From assembly GCA_003165495.1 (NCBI GenBank), contig PMMB01000324.1, positions 1 to 12,341 on the forward strand: 12,341 nt of DNA, in the 5' to 3' direction. Below are positions 1 through 7,684 of this stretch, piece after piece (the stretch's first letter is position 1; each line of letters begins with the position of its first letter). Below the pieces are notes generated by a model that was given only the letters and a program-made list of their open reading frames with translations, searched no databases and was not told where the DNA came from. The position numbers and the translations under genes were made by a program. This DNA is from Gammaproteobacteria bacterium (lineage in GTDB: Bacteria > Pseudomonadota > Gammaproteobacteria > Steroidobacterales > Steroidobacteraceae).

Positions 1-1220
1 TTCTTGTCCTCTTCCGGCTCCAGGTCATAGAGATCCTTGTCGCCGGGTTCGCCGGGATGAATCTTGTTTTGGATGCCATCGATTCCTGCCAGCAACATGG
101 AGGCAAACGCGAAATACGGATTGGCGGTTGCATCGGGAAAGCGCACCTCGATGCGCCGGCCCTTCGGATTAGAAATCCAGGGGATGCGAATCGACGCGGA
201 GCGGTTGCGCGCGGAATAGGCGAGCTTCACCGGCGCTTCGAAACCAGGCACCAAGCGCTTGTAGCTATTGGTGCTCGCATTGGTGAAGGCGTTGATGGCG
301 CGCGCATGCTTGATGATGCCGCCGATGTAGTAGAGCGCGATATCCGACAGGCCGCCGTACTTGTCGCCGGCAAACAGGGCTTTGCCTTCTTTTTGCAGCG
401 ATTGATGCACATGCATGCCGCTGCCGTTATCGCCGACGATGGGTTTCGGCATGAAAGTCAGGGTCTTTCCATAACCATGCGCCACGTTCTGCAGCGCGTA
501 CTTGAGAATCTGCACTTCGTCGGCTTTCTTGGTCAGCGTATTCGCCGCCACATTGATCTCACCCTGGCCGGCGGTCGCCACTTCGTGGTGATGCACTTCG
601 AACTTCAAGCCCATTTCTTCGCAGGCCATGGACATCGCGGTGCGAATGTCTTGCTGCGAATCAACCGGCGGCACCGGGAAGTAACCGCCCTTGACGCCCG
701 GACGATGGCCCTTGTTGCCGTCTTCATAGGTCTTGCCGGAATTCCAGGAGCCTTCGTAGGAGTCCACTTCGTACGAGCAGCCGTTCATGCTGGAACTGAC
801 GGTAACGTTGTCGAAAATGAAGAATTCGTTTTCGGGGCCAAACAGCGCCGAGTCGGCGATTCCGGAGGACTTGAGATACGCTTCCGCGCGCTTTGCCAAG
901 GAACGCGGGTCGCGCTCATAGCCCTGCATGGTCATGGGTTCGATGACATCGCAGCGCAAGTCGACCGTCGTCTCTTCGTAGAAAGGATCGATGACGGCGG
1001 TGGCGGGGTCCGGCATCAAAATCATGTCCGACTCATTGATGCCCTTCCAGCCGGCGATCGACGAACCGTCGAACATCTTGCCGTCCTTGAAAAAACCCTC
1101 GTCCACCAAGCGCGTCGGAATGGTGACGTGGTGCTCCTTGCCAATCGTGTCGGTAAAGCGGAGATCAGCGAATTTCGCCTCTTTTTCTTTGATTAATTTC
1201 AGAACATCGGCGGGGGTCAT
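1..1220 (-). CDS. glnA: Glutamine synthetase type I (C-terminus cut by window edge)
   Basis: This enzyme condenses glutamate and ammonia with ATP to make glutamine, as a cytoplasmic dodecamer. The reverse strand reads without a stop from ATG at 1220 to the left edge, 406 codons; about 60 residues are missing if it matches E. coli GlnA (469 residues). Visible signatures are the N-terminal MTPADVLKLIKEKE, the MFDGSSIAGW segment, the metal and glutamate site GPENEFFIFD, the ATP-binding KPIVGDNGSGMHVHQSL, and NPYFAFASMLLAGIDGI. The adenylylation motif DLYDLEPEE puts its tyrosine at codon 398 (bases 27-29), the position known in E. coli, so the enzyme is probably regulated by GlnE adenylylation. 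A GAGGA ribosome site lies 5 nt before the ATG. The gene is divergent from glyQ and has a sigma54 promoter upstream. Identity is certain; only the extreme C-terminus is unseen. Confidence 0.98.
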   Translation of the reverse strand, partial: MTPADVLKLIKEKEAKFADLRFTDTIGKEHHVTIPTRLVDEGFFKDGKMFDGSSIAGWKGINESDMILMPDPATAVIDPFYEETTVDLRCDVIEPMTMQGYERDPRSLAKRAEAYLKSSGIADSALFGPENEFFIFDNVTVSSSMNGCSYEVDSYEGSWNSGKTYEDGNKGHRPGVKGGYFPVPPVDSQQDIRTAMSMACEEMGLKFEVHHHEVATAGQGEINVAANTLTKKADEVQILKYALQNVAHGYGKTLTFMPKPIVGDNGSGMHVHQSLQKEGKALFAGDKYGGLSDIALYYIGGIIKHARAINAFTNASTNSYKRLVPGFEAPVKLAYSARNRSASIRIPWISNPKGRRIEVRFPDATANPYFAFASMLLAGIDGIQNKIHPGEPGDKDLYDLEPEEDK

Positions 1221-1276
1221 GTGCGTCCTCGCGTTAGGTTTCATTGGGTCCGGCAGTGGCCGGGGCTCTCTGGCAT

Positions 1277-1292
1277 TGCAGCTAATGTGCCA
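1277..1292 (-). promoter_or_regulatory. sigma54 (RpoN) promoter of glnA
   Basis: On the reverse strand the sequence is TGGCAC-ATTAG-CTGCA. It matches the consensus TGGCACRNNNNTTGCW at every defined base except one (C for T in the -12 box), with the invariant GG and GC correctly spaced. The start of transcription would be near 1266, giving a leader of about 46 nt before the glnA ATG. Nitrogen-regulated glnA in enteric bacteria uses exactly this promoter type with NtrC, so control by NtrB/NtrC is the natural inference. Confidence 0.9.
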
Positions 1293-1314
1293 TTGTGATG
1301 CATATACGGATCAA

Positions 1315-1339
1315 GCACTTGCGATCAGGCAGCAAGTGC
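1315..1339. repeat. Inverted repeat upstream of the glnA promoter
   Basis: A perfect 8-bp inverted repeat, GCACTTGC and GCAAGTGC, separated by 9 bp. A weaker outer pair, TGATGCA (1296-1302) and TGCATCA (1342-1348), surrounds it slightly off centre. It sits about 50-75 bp upstream of the inferred sigma54 start, between the promoter and the enhancer-like sites. No T-run follows on either strand, so it is more likely a protein-binding site than a terminator. A TATGAT box on the reverse strand (1345-1350) could be the -10 of a second, sigma70 glnA promoter, but no -35 box is convincing. Confidence 0.5.
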
Positions 1340-1373
1340 CTTGCATCATAATGGATCGAAAGGCAAAAATCCG

Positions 1374-1390
1374 CGCCCTTATTTGGTGCA
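1374..1390. promoter_or_regulatory. Candidate NtrC site, promoter-proximal
   Basis: The 17-mer ending TTGGTGCA agrees at 12 of 17 positions with E. coli glnA NtrC site AGCACTATATTGGTGCA as I recall it; the right half-site is perfect and the left is weak. It lies about 110-125 bp upstream of the inferred sigma54 start, a usual enhancer distance. Confidence 0.5.
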
Positions 1391-1423
1391 CCGCGGGATT
1401 TTGAGACGCGTTGCGGGCGCTTA

Positions 1424-1440
1424 TGAGCGAATTAGGTGCA
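1424..1440. promoter_or_regulatory. Candidate NtrC site, promoter-distal
   Basis: A second GGTGCA half-site (1435-1440), exactly 50 bp from the first (1385-1390), so on nearly the same helix face. The left half of the dyad is poor. The pairing and spacing, more than the individual match, suggest a two-site enhancer. It ends 11 bp before the glyQ -35 box, so a bound activator could also affect glyQ transcription. Confidence 0.4.
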
Positions 1441-1451
1441 CGGTGAAGCCT

Positions 1452-1480
1452 AAGACACATCAGAGTGGCGTCGCTATACT
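1452..1480 (+). promoter_or_regulatory. sigma70-type promoter of the glyQS operon
   Basis: AAGACA (1452-1457) and TATACT (1475-1480) are 17 bp apart, matching the -35 and -10 consensus at 4 of 6 and 5 of 6 positions. Transcription would start near 1487, giving a leader of about 30 nt before glyQ. No T-box, riboswitch or attenuator is visible in so short a leader. Confidence 0.6.
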
Positions 1481-1516
1481 CGCGGCCTTTGCCTCTGCCT
1501 TCGCCGCGAGCATCCG

Positions 1517-2446
1517 ATGGCCCACGCTAAACCTGCGCCGCCCCGCACCTTTCAAGATCTCATTTTTGCACTGCAGAAATACTGGTCCGAGCGGGGTTGC
1601 GTCATTTTGCAGCCGTACGACATGGAAATGGGCGCCGGAACCTTCCACGCGGCAACGTTTCTGCGCGCCGTGGGCCCGGAGCCCTGGAGTGCGGCGTATG
1701 TTCAACCCTCGCGCCGGCCCACAGACGGCCGTTACGGCAATAACCCGTTTCGCCTGCAGCACTACTATCAGTTTCAAGTCTGCATCAAGCCCTCGCCCGA
1801 CGACTTTCAGGAGCTGTACCTAGGTTCTCTGCGAGCCTTGGGGCTCGATCTCTTGACGCACGACATCCGCTTTGTCGAGGACAACTGGGAGTCGCCGACC
1901 TTGGGCGCTTGGGGATTGGGCTGGGAGGTGTGGCTTAACGGCATGGAAGTCTCGCAGTTCACCTACTTCCAGCAAATGGGGGGCCTGGACTGTCGCCCCG
2001 TGATGGGTGAGATCACTTATGGTCTCGAACGCTTGGGGATGTATATCCAAGGCAAGGAAAGCATCTTCGACATCGTTTGGGCGGACGGTCCGTTGGGCAC
2101 GGTCACCTATGGCGATGTGTTTCATCAGAACGAAGTGGAGCAATCTACTTATAACTTTGAAAAGGCCGACACGGCGGTGCTGACGGTTCAGTTCGATGCG
2201 CATGAAATCGCCTGCCGGCGTTTGCTCGAAGACAAATTGGTGCTGCCTGCCTATGAACAAATGGTGAAGGCCTCGCACGCGTTTAATTTACTGGACGCAC
2301 GGCACGCAGTCTCCGTTACCGAACGGCAACGATTCATTCTTCGAGTGCGCACGCTGGCGCGCGGCGTGGCCGAGGCGTATCGCGCCAGCCGTGAAGCGCT
2401 GGGCTTCCCGCTCATCAAGAAGACCGCAGCAGTGCGGGTCGCCTGA
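1517..2446 (+). CDS. glyQ: Glycyl-tRNA synthetase alpha subunit
   Basis: This is the catalytic subunit of the bacterial alpha2beta2 glycyl-tRNA synthetase, which activates glycine and charges tRNA-Gly with the beta subunit. At 309 residues it is close to E. coli GlyQ (303). The class II signatures are clear: FQDLIFALQKYW at residues 12-23, motif 2 around QPSRRPTDGRYG (63-74) and the following FRLQHYYQFQV, and motif 3 GEITYGLERLG (164-174). The ATG at 1517 gives the expected N-terminus; the preceding bases hold no strong Shine-Dalgarno sequence. Its TGA shares one base with the glyS ATG, so the two subunits are probably translationally coupled, in keeping with their fixed stoichiometry. Confidence 0.98.
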   Translation: MAHAKPAPPRTFQDLIFALQKYWSERGCVILQPYDMEMGAGTFHAATFLRAVGPEPWSAAYVQPSRRPTDGRYGNNPFRLQHYYQFQVCIKPSPDDFQELYLGSLRALGLDLLTHDIRFVEDNWESPTLGAWGLGWEVWLNGMEVSQFTYFQQMGGLDCRPVMGEITYGLERLGMYIQGKESIFDIVWADGPLGTVTYGDVFHQNEVEQSTYNFEKADTAVLTVQFDAHEIACRRLLEDKLVLPAYEQMVKASHAFNLLDARHAVSVTERQRFILRVRTLARGVAEAYRASREALGFPLIKKTAAVRVA

Positions 2447-4509
2447 TGACCGCGCACGATTTGTTATTCGAGCTGGGCACCGAGGAGTTGCCGCCGCGCA
2501 CGCTGCTGAGTTTGTCGAGGGCCCTGACCGAGGGCGTGCTGTTGGGGCTTGACACCGCCGGCATTGCGCACGGCAAGGTTCATGGCTTCGCGACGCCGCG
2601 GCGCCTCGCCGTGCGAATACAAAAATTGGCGGAGCATCAGCCTGACAAACAAGTTGAACGGCGCGGGCCGCCGCTCAAGAATGCCTTCGATGCGCAAGGC
2701 GCGCCCACTCAAGCCGCCATCGCTTTCGCCAAGAATTGCGCAGTACCGGTGACCGAACTGACGCAGCTTACGACCGACAAAGGCGCGTGGCTGATGTTCC
2801 GGGGCACCGAGCGAGGCGCGGCGACGACGAGTCTGCTGGGCGATATCGTCAATCAAGCCATCGCGGCGTTGCCTATGCCTAAACGCATGCGATGGGGCGC
2901 GCGCACCGCGGAGTTCGTCAGACCGGTACATGGTGTCGTTCTTTTATATGGAGAGACGGTAGTCCCGGCCGAGGTGCTCGGGCTGCGCGCCGGGCGTGTG
3001 ACCTTTGGACACCGATTTCATGCGCCGAAACCCATTACGCTCAAGTCGGCCAAGGGTTACGAGAGCCGGCTGCGCCGCGCCAAGGTGGTGGCGGATTTCG
3101 CCACGCGCCGCGAGCTGATTCGCGCGGGAGTGACATTGGCGGCTGCGGCGAGCGGGGGCACGGCGCTGATCGAAGATGCATTGCTCGATGAAGTCACCGC
3201 GTTGGTCGAGTGGCCGGTACCGATATTAGGCCGATTCGAGCAGCGATTTTTGAGCCTGCCGCGCGAGGTCGTGATCGCAACCGTGCAGGACCATCAGCGT
3301 TATTTCCCGGTGGAAGGCGCGGACGGCAAGTTATCCGGCTGCTTCATCACAGTCAGCAATATAGAGAGCCGCGACCCTTCCAAGGTACGGGAAGGCAACG
3401 AGCGCGTGGTGCGGCCTCGTTTGAGCGATGCCGCGTTTTTTTGGGAGCAGGATCGAAAAATTTCGCTCGATGCGCACGCGGCTAAGCTTAGCGGCGTGAC
3501 GTTTCAGGCTAAGCTGGGCACGTACGCCGATAAGACGCTGCGTGTAAAGGCACTGGCGCAATTGATCGGCAGCCGCATCGGCGCCGGAGCCTACGTGACA
3601 CGCGCCGCCGAACTCGCCAAGGCCGACTTGATGACCGCGATGGTTGGTGAATTTCCGGAACTGCAGGGCACCATGGGCCGCTACTACGCCCAAGCGCAAG
3701 GCGAGCCGGAGGAATTGGCACGGGCTCTCGAGGAGCACTACCGTCCGCGATATGCCGGCGACTCGTTACCCACGTCCAAGACGGGCCACGCCGTCGCTCT
3801 CGCCGACAAGATCGATACCCTGGTCGGCATTTTCGCCATCGAGCAACGGCCGACCGGCGCCAAGGATCCCTTCGGTCTGCGACGCGCCGCCTTAGGGCTG
3901 TTGCGTATCTTGCTCGAGGGCCGGTTGGAATTGGACTTGTTCGAGTTGCTGGCGACGGCGGCGGCCGCACAACCCGTTCAGAAGTCCGGCGTGACCGATG
4001 AGGTTTACGATTTTCTTGCCGAGCGGCTGCGGGGCTTGCTGTTGGAAGAGCCCGGCACCACGACCGAAATGCTCGACGCGGTGTTCGCGAACCGCCCGGG
4101 CTCGCCGCTCGATGCGGTTACGCGCCTACAGGCCCTGAAAGAGTTCCTGCTGCTGCCGGAGGCCGGTATTCTCGCGGCCATCAATAAGCGCATCTCGAAT
4201 ATCCTGAAGAAGGCGTCGCTTGGGCCGGATGTGGCCGTCAATGCCGACACCCTGACCGAGGACGCCGAAAGGCAACTGCACCAGGTGCTTTGCGATCTGC
4301 GCGTTCCGGTTGAGGACGCGGCCGCGCAGCGCCGCTACGCGCAGAGTCTCAAGACATTGGTGGCATTGAGAGCGCCGGTGGACGATTTTTTCGAGCGCAT
4401 CATGGTGATGGACGACAACATCGAGCGGCGCAATAACCGCCTGGCGTTGCTGCGCGACGTACAGCGGCTGCTCGGCGGTGTCGCCGACCTGTCGCGCTTA
4501 CCGGGTTGA
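2446..4509 (+). CDS. glyS: Glycyl-tRNA synthetase beta subunit
   Basis: The beta subunit recognises tRNA-Gly and is needed, with GlyQ, for aminoacylation. Its 687 residues nearly equal E. coli GlyS (689), so it is full length. The N-terminal FELGTEELPPRTL (residues 8-20) is the family hallmark. The middle carries GEFPELQGTMGRYYA and the stretch with ALADKIDTLVGIFAIEQRPTG and KDPFGLRRAALG, part of the HD-like region. The C-terminal anticodon-binding (DALR-like) domain ends with VMDDNIERRNNRLALL (654-669). It starts inside the glyQ stop (TGATG) and ends 9 bp before the next gene. In many proteobacteria gmhB follows here; it is absent. Confidence 0.98.
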   Translation: MTAHDLLFELGTEELPPRTLLSLSRALTEGVLLGLDTAGIAHGKVHGFATPRRLAVRIQKLAEHQPDKQVERRGPPLKNAFDAQGAPTQAAIAFAKNCAVPVTELTQLTTDKGAWLMFRGTERGAATTSLLGDIVNQAIAALPMPKRMRWGARTAEFVRPVHGVVLLYGETVVPAEVLGLRAGRVTFGHRFHAPKPITLKSAKGYESRLRRAKVVADFATRRELIRAGVTLAAAASGGTALIEDALLDEVTALVEWPVPILGRFEQRFLSLPREVVIATVQDHQRYFPVEGADGKLSGCFITVSNIESRDPSKVREGNERVVRPRLSDAAFFWEQDRKISLDAHAAKLSGVTFQAKLGTYADKTLRVKALAQLIGSRIGAGAYVTRAAELAKADLMTAMVGEFPELQGTMGRYYAQAQGEPEELARALEEHYRPRYAGDSLPTSKTGHAVALADKIDTLVGIFAIEQRPTGAKDPFGLRRAALGLLRILLEGRLELDLFELLATAAAAQPVQKSGVTDEVYDFLAERLRGLLLEEPGTTTEMLDAVFANRPGSPLDAVTRLQALKEFLLLPEAGILAAINKRISNILKKASLGPDVAVNADTLTEDAERQLHQVLCDLRVPVEDAAAQRRYAQSLKTLVALRAPVDDFFERIMVMDDNIERRNNRLALLRDVQRLLGGVADLSRLPG

Positions 4510-4518
4510 ACCGACACC

Positions 4519-5241
4519 GTGCAGCTGTTTCGGTCGCTGCTTTTTACCACTTACATGATGGCGTCGGCGTGCCTGTTCGGGGCTGTGATGACGCTTGGTT
4601 TTTGGTTGCCTTATCGAGCGCAATTTGCGATCGCGCGCAGCTGGGCGCGGCAGGTATTGTGGGTGCTCGAGCGCTTGTGCGGCCTGAAGTTCACCGTGGA
4701 AGGCCGCGAGCGTATTCCAGCGGGGAACCACATCGTGTTGAGCAACCACACGTCGGCCTGGGAAACCGTGGCGCAATTTCTCATTTTCCCGCCGCAGGTC
4801 TGGGTGCTGAAACGTGAGCTGTTGTGGATTCCCTTTGTCGGTTGGGGGCTGAAACTGCTCAGGCCGATCGCCATCGACCGCGGCGAGGGGCACCGGGCAG
4901 TGAACCAAGTGATCGAACAAGGCCAGGCACGGCTCGAGGACGGTCTCTGGATCATTATCTTTCCGGAAGGCACGCGGGTGGTCGCGGGTGAAACACGCAG
5001 GTTCGGAGTGAGCGGCGCGTTGCTCGCCGTCGCGTCCGGCAAAAGCCTAGTGCCGCTGTCGCATAACGCCGGCACATTCTGGCCGAGACGCGGGTTCTTG
5101 AAAAAGCCGGGGACGATTCGCGTAATCATCGGCGAACCGATCGAATCCGTCGGCAAGGACCCCCGCGAACTCAACGAAGAAGCGAGGCAATCGATCGAAG
5201 CCGGCCTCGCCCGCATTGCGCAGCTGGCTAAAGAGCCTTGA
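4519..5241 (+). CDS. plsC: 1-acyl-sn-glycerol-3-phosphate acyltransferase family (PlsC-like)
   Basis: A membrane-associated acyltransferase that most likely moves a fatty acyl chain onto lysophosphatidic acid in phospholipid synthesis. It has 240 residues, usual for the family. Hydrophobic residues about 7-30 form the N-terminal membrane segment. Acyltransferase block I is NHTSAWE (76-82): His77 is present, but the HX4D aspartate is Glu82. Block II lies around KRELLWIPFVGW (98-109), block III is FPEGTR (148-153), and block IV is near VPLSHNAG (178-185). The likely start is GTG at 4519; ATGs at 4555 and 4558 are possible but would cut the membrane segment. Only 9 bp separate it from glyS, so it is probably cotranscribed. 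The exact acyl acceptor (lysophosphatidate or a lyso-ornithine lipid) is inferred. Confidence 0.9.
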   Translation: MQLFRSLLFTTYMMASACLFGAVMTLGFWLPYRAQFAIARSWARQVLWVLERLCGLKFTVEGRERIPAGNHIVLSNHTSAWETVAQFLIFPPQVWVLKRELLWIPFVGWGLKLLRPIAIDRGEGHRAVNQVIEQGQARLEDGLWIIIFPEGTRVVAGETRRFGVSGALLAVASGKSLVPLSHNAGTFWPRRGFLKKPGTIRVIIGEPIESVGKDPRELNEEARQSIEAGLARIAQLAKEP

Positions 5242-6617
5242 GCGCGGCTCGCCTTCGTTCCGGTGCGCTGAACCTGATCGAGACGGTCGGCCAATCTCTG
5301 GCTGCGATCGCGCCGACGCTCACGCCTGCGCTCAATATCTCGATTGTTGCAGGACTTGCCGGACTCGGCTGTTGGATGTCCTATTTCATCGGTACGCTGG
5401 GCGTGGTCATCGTTGCCGCGAGCGTGGGTGTCCTGGCGTCGCGACATCCCGAGGCGGGATCGTATTTCGTGTATATCGGCCGTAGCTTCGGACCGTTCGC
5501 GGGCGCGCTGGCGGGATGGTCGATGATCAGCGCGTACATGTTCACTGCGGTGGCAGTGGCGCTGTCGTTTGCTATTTTTCTCGGCGATTTCCTAGCCGCA
5601 TTCGGCGTCAAGCTGGACCTGCTGCCCATGACGGTAATGATGCTGGTGTTCGTTGCGACGGTCACCTACGCAGCCTATCGCGATGTCAAATTGTCGTCGC
5701 GAGTGGGTTTGATCCTGGAGGTCGTGTCGGTCGGCATCATGATTGTCATCACGGTGCTCTTCGTCCGCGTACGGGGCACGGTGATCGACCCGCCCCAGCT
5801 GAAGATCTCAACCTTCAATTATGGCGGGGTGTTTTCCGCGCTGCCCTTTGTCATCTTCAGTTTCGTGGGCTTCGAAAGTTCGGCGACCTTGGCGAAGGAA
5901 TCGGCCAATCCACGCAGGAACATACCGCTGGCGGTGATTGGTTGCGCTGCGTTTGCGGGGATTTTCTTCACGCTGATGGCCTACTTGATGGTGTTCGGCA
6001 TCGGCAACGACACCGCGACGCTCGGCAAAAGCGCTGCGCCGTTCGGCGACGTGGCCGCCAAGGCGGGTCTCGGCTGGGCATCAGTGGTCGTTTATTTCGC
6101 GGCCATGATCAGCGTGTTCGCCTGCAGCCTCGCCAGCGTCACCGCAGCCGCACGCCTGCTGTTCTCGATGGGTAGGTATCAGTTTCTGCATCGCTCGATG
6201 GGGCTGGTGCACGACACGCACCGAACGCCTCATCGGGCGATCCTGCTGTGTGGTGGCGTACTCGCCGTGATATGCGTAGCCCTTCTGCCGGCGGGGCTTC
6301 TCGATGCATTTGGATACGCCGGCACTTTCGCGAGCTTCGGCTTCGTCGTGGTCTATTTCGCGCTCTGCGTCGTCGCACCGATGGATTTGAAAAAGAGCCG
6401 GGAGATGAAACCGCGCCACGTTCTGCTCGCGATGGCGGGTGGCGCGCTCATGTTGTTCGTGGTTGTCGGCAGCGTTTATCCGGTGCCCGCGTACCCGTAC
6501 AACATCCTGCCCTATTTGTTTTTCGCGTACATGGCCGCCGGCGCCATGTGGTTCGCGGTGCTGAAGGTGAAATCTCCGCAAACCCTGGCCTCGATTCAAC
6601 ACGATATGGAAGAGTGA
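5238..6617 (+). CDS. APC-superfamily amino acid permease
   Basis: A secondary transporter of the amino acid-polyamine-organocation superfamily, predicted to import an amino acid or related amine. It has 459 residues, with about twelve hydrophobic segments, roughly at 17-37, 40-62, 85-110, 125-145, 150-172, 192-215, 230-255, 280-305, 330-352, 355-378, 393-413 and 420-442. The best signature is FVGFESSATLAKES followed by NPRRNIP, the conserved TM6 end and loop. The segment AAIAPTLTPALNIS in TM1 fits the unwound substrate site. A TAA in this frame at 5229-5231 excludes an earlier start, leaving TTG at 5238, which overlaps the plsC stop (TTGA). That suggests coupling to plsC. The substrate cannot be told from sequence. 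Confidence 0.88.
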   Translation: MSAARLRSGALNLIETVGQSLAAIAPTLTPALNISIVAGLAGLGCWMSYFIGTLGVVIVAASVGVLASRHPEAGSYFVYIGRSFGPFAGALAGWSMISAYMFTAVAVALSFAIFLGDFLAAFGVKLDLLPMTVMMLVFVATVTYAAYRDVKLSSRVGLILEVVSVGIMIVITVLFVRVRGTVIDPPQLKISTFNYGGVFSALPFVIFSFVGFESSATLAKESANPRRNIPLAVIGCAAFAGIFFTLMAYLMVFGIGNDTATLGKSAAPFGDVAAKAGLGWASVVVYFAAMISVFACSLASVTAAARLLFSMGRYQFLHRSMGLVHDTHRTPHRAILLCGGVLAVICVALLPAGLLDAFGYAGTFASFGFVVVYFALCVVAPMDLKKSREMKPRHVLLAMAGGALMLFVVVGSVYPVPAYPYNILPYLFFAYMAAGAMWFAVLKVKSPQTLASIQHDMEE

Positions 6618-6633
6618 CATGAGCAAGCGGCGC

Positions 6634-7617
6634 TCAAGGACGCCCCCACGCGGCTAAGCCGCCCAAAAACTCGACAATCGCCTCGTTCACGATCTGGGGA
6701 CGCTCTTGCTGGATGAAGTGTCCGGCGCCGTCGATGAGCAATTTGCGCTTCAACCCGGGAACCGCGATCGGCAGCGCCTGCACGGCGGCGGCGCCCGAAC
6801 CTGAGGATATAACGGGGTCCTCGCTGCCGGCGATGAATAAGGCCGGCGGGCGGATCACCGCGCCTGCCCAGGGTGCCGTGAGCTCCCAGTTGCGATCGAT
6901 GTTGCGGTACCAGTTAAGGCCGCCGCGAAATCCGCTGCGCGAGAATTCCGCCGCCATGTGATCGAGATCCGCATCCGTGAACCAGGCCGGAAGGTGTTCT
7001 GGGTCGAGCGTATTGGCGAACCAACCCTTCCCGGGCTGCAGTGTAAGTTCCCTGGTCGCGGGCGGCGCATCGCCCGAAATCGAATAAAGAATACGCCGCA
7101 GAGTCGCGCGCGGATCGCGCTCAAATTCCGCCTCGGCCACGCCGGGTTCTTGAAAGTGAAACCAATAGTGGGTGAGCAGACCGGCCTTGCGAAGCATGTG
7201 TAGAGGCGGCGCCGGGCCGCGCAGCCGGAAGGGAACGCTGAGGGCGGCGACGGCCGGGAACACGTCCGGACGAAACAACGCCGCGTGCCAGGCGATGTTG
7301 GCGCCCCAATCGTGCCCGACGATGACGGCTTGGCTTCCGCCGAGCGCGCTGACGAGGCCGATCATGTCGCCGACGATGTCCAGAATGGTGTATGACAAGA
7401 TGTCGGCCGGCGCCTCCGTGCGTCCATAGCCGCGCATGTCCGGCGCCACCGCGCGATAGCCGGCGGCGGCGAGCGCCGCCAGTTGATCGCGCCAGGAATA
7501 CCATCCCTCCGGAAAGCCGTGGCACAGCAGAACGAGCGGTCCCGTTCCTTGCTCGACGTAATGGATGCGAATGCCGTTGGCCGTCACATCGCGCTGTTGA
7601 AGATCTTTCGTCGTCAT
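6634..7617 (-). CDS. Alpha/beta hydrolase, soluble epoxide hydrolase type
   Basis: A cytoplasmic alpha/beta-fold hydrolase of 327 residues with all the marks of an epoxide hydrolase. The oxyanion motif is HGFPE (33-37), and the nucleophile elbow GHDWG (101-105) has Asp103 rather than Ser, as in epoxide hydrolases and haloalkane dehalogenases. The cap domain supplies candidate ring-opening tyrosines Tyr151 (HYWFHF) and Tyr237 (NWYRNI). Asp267 (GSEDPV) and His300 (GAGHFIQQE) complete the triad. The two cap tyrosines favour epoxide hydrolase over dehalogenase. There is no signal peptide. It converges on the permease gene with 16 bp between stops and diverges from the cation exchanger gene with 67 bp between starts. 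The natural substrate is unknown. Confidence 0.9.
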   Translation of the reverse strand: MTTKDLQQRDVTANGIRIHYVEQGTGPLVLLCHGFPEGWYSWRDQLAALAAAGYRAVAPDMRGYGRTEAPADILSYTILDIVGDMIGLVSALGGSQAVIVGHDWGANIAWHAALFRPDVFPAVAALSVPFRLRGPAPPLHMLRKAGLLTHYWFHFQEPGVAEAEFERDPRATLRRILYSISGDAPPATRELTLQPGKGWFANTLDPEHLPAWFTDADLDHMAAEFSRSGFRGGLNWYRNIDRNWELTAPWAGAVIRPPALFIAGSEDPVISSGSGAAAVQALPIAVPGLKRKLLIDGAGHFIQQERPQIVNEAIVEFLGGLAAWGRP

Positions 7618-7668
7618 GTGTTCTCGGGCCGGCGGCCAACGGGCGGGGCCTTATGGCAAATCCTATCG

Positions 7669-7674
7669 TATACT
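7669..7674 (+). promoter_or_regulatory. -10 box for the cation exchanger gene
   Basis: TATACT matches the -10 consensus at 5 of 6 bases and ends 10 bp before the ATG at 7685. No acceptable -35 box lies 16-18 bp upstream. The start of transcription would fall about 7681-7682, leaving almost no leader. Confidence 0.4.
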
Positions 7675-7684
7675 TTTGAAGTTC

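Noticed and set aside
57..1196. Long open frame on the + strand (379 codons)
   Set aside because: It lies antisense to glnA, whose reverse-strand frame shows unmistakable conserved motifs. It is a by-product of high-GC codon use.
1221..1516. Riboswitch or T-box leader for glyQS
   Set aside because: The inferred leader is only about 30 nt and the region shows promoter-type elements rather than a conserved RNA fold.
6650..6662. GCGGC-TAA-GCCGC hairpin near the permease/hydrolase convergence
   Set aside because: It has only a 5-bp stem inside the hydrolase reading frame and lacks a downstream T-run on either strand.
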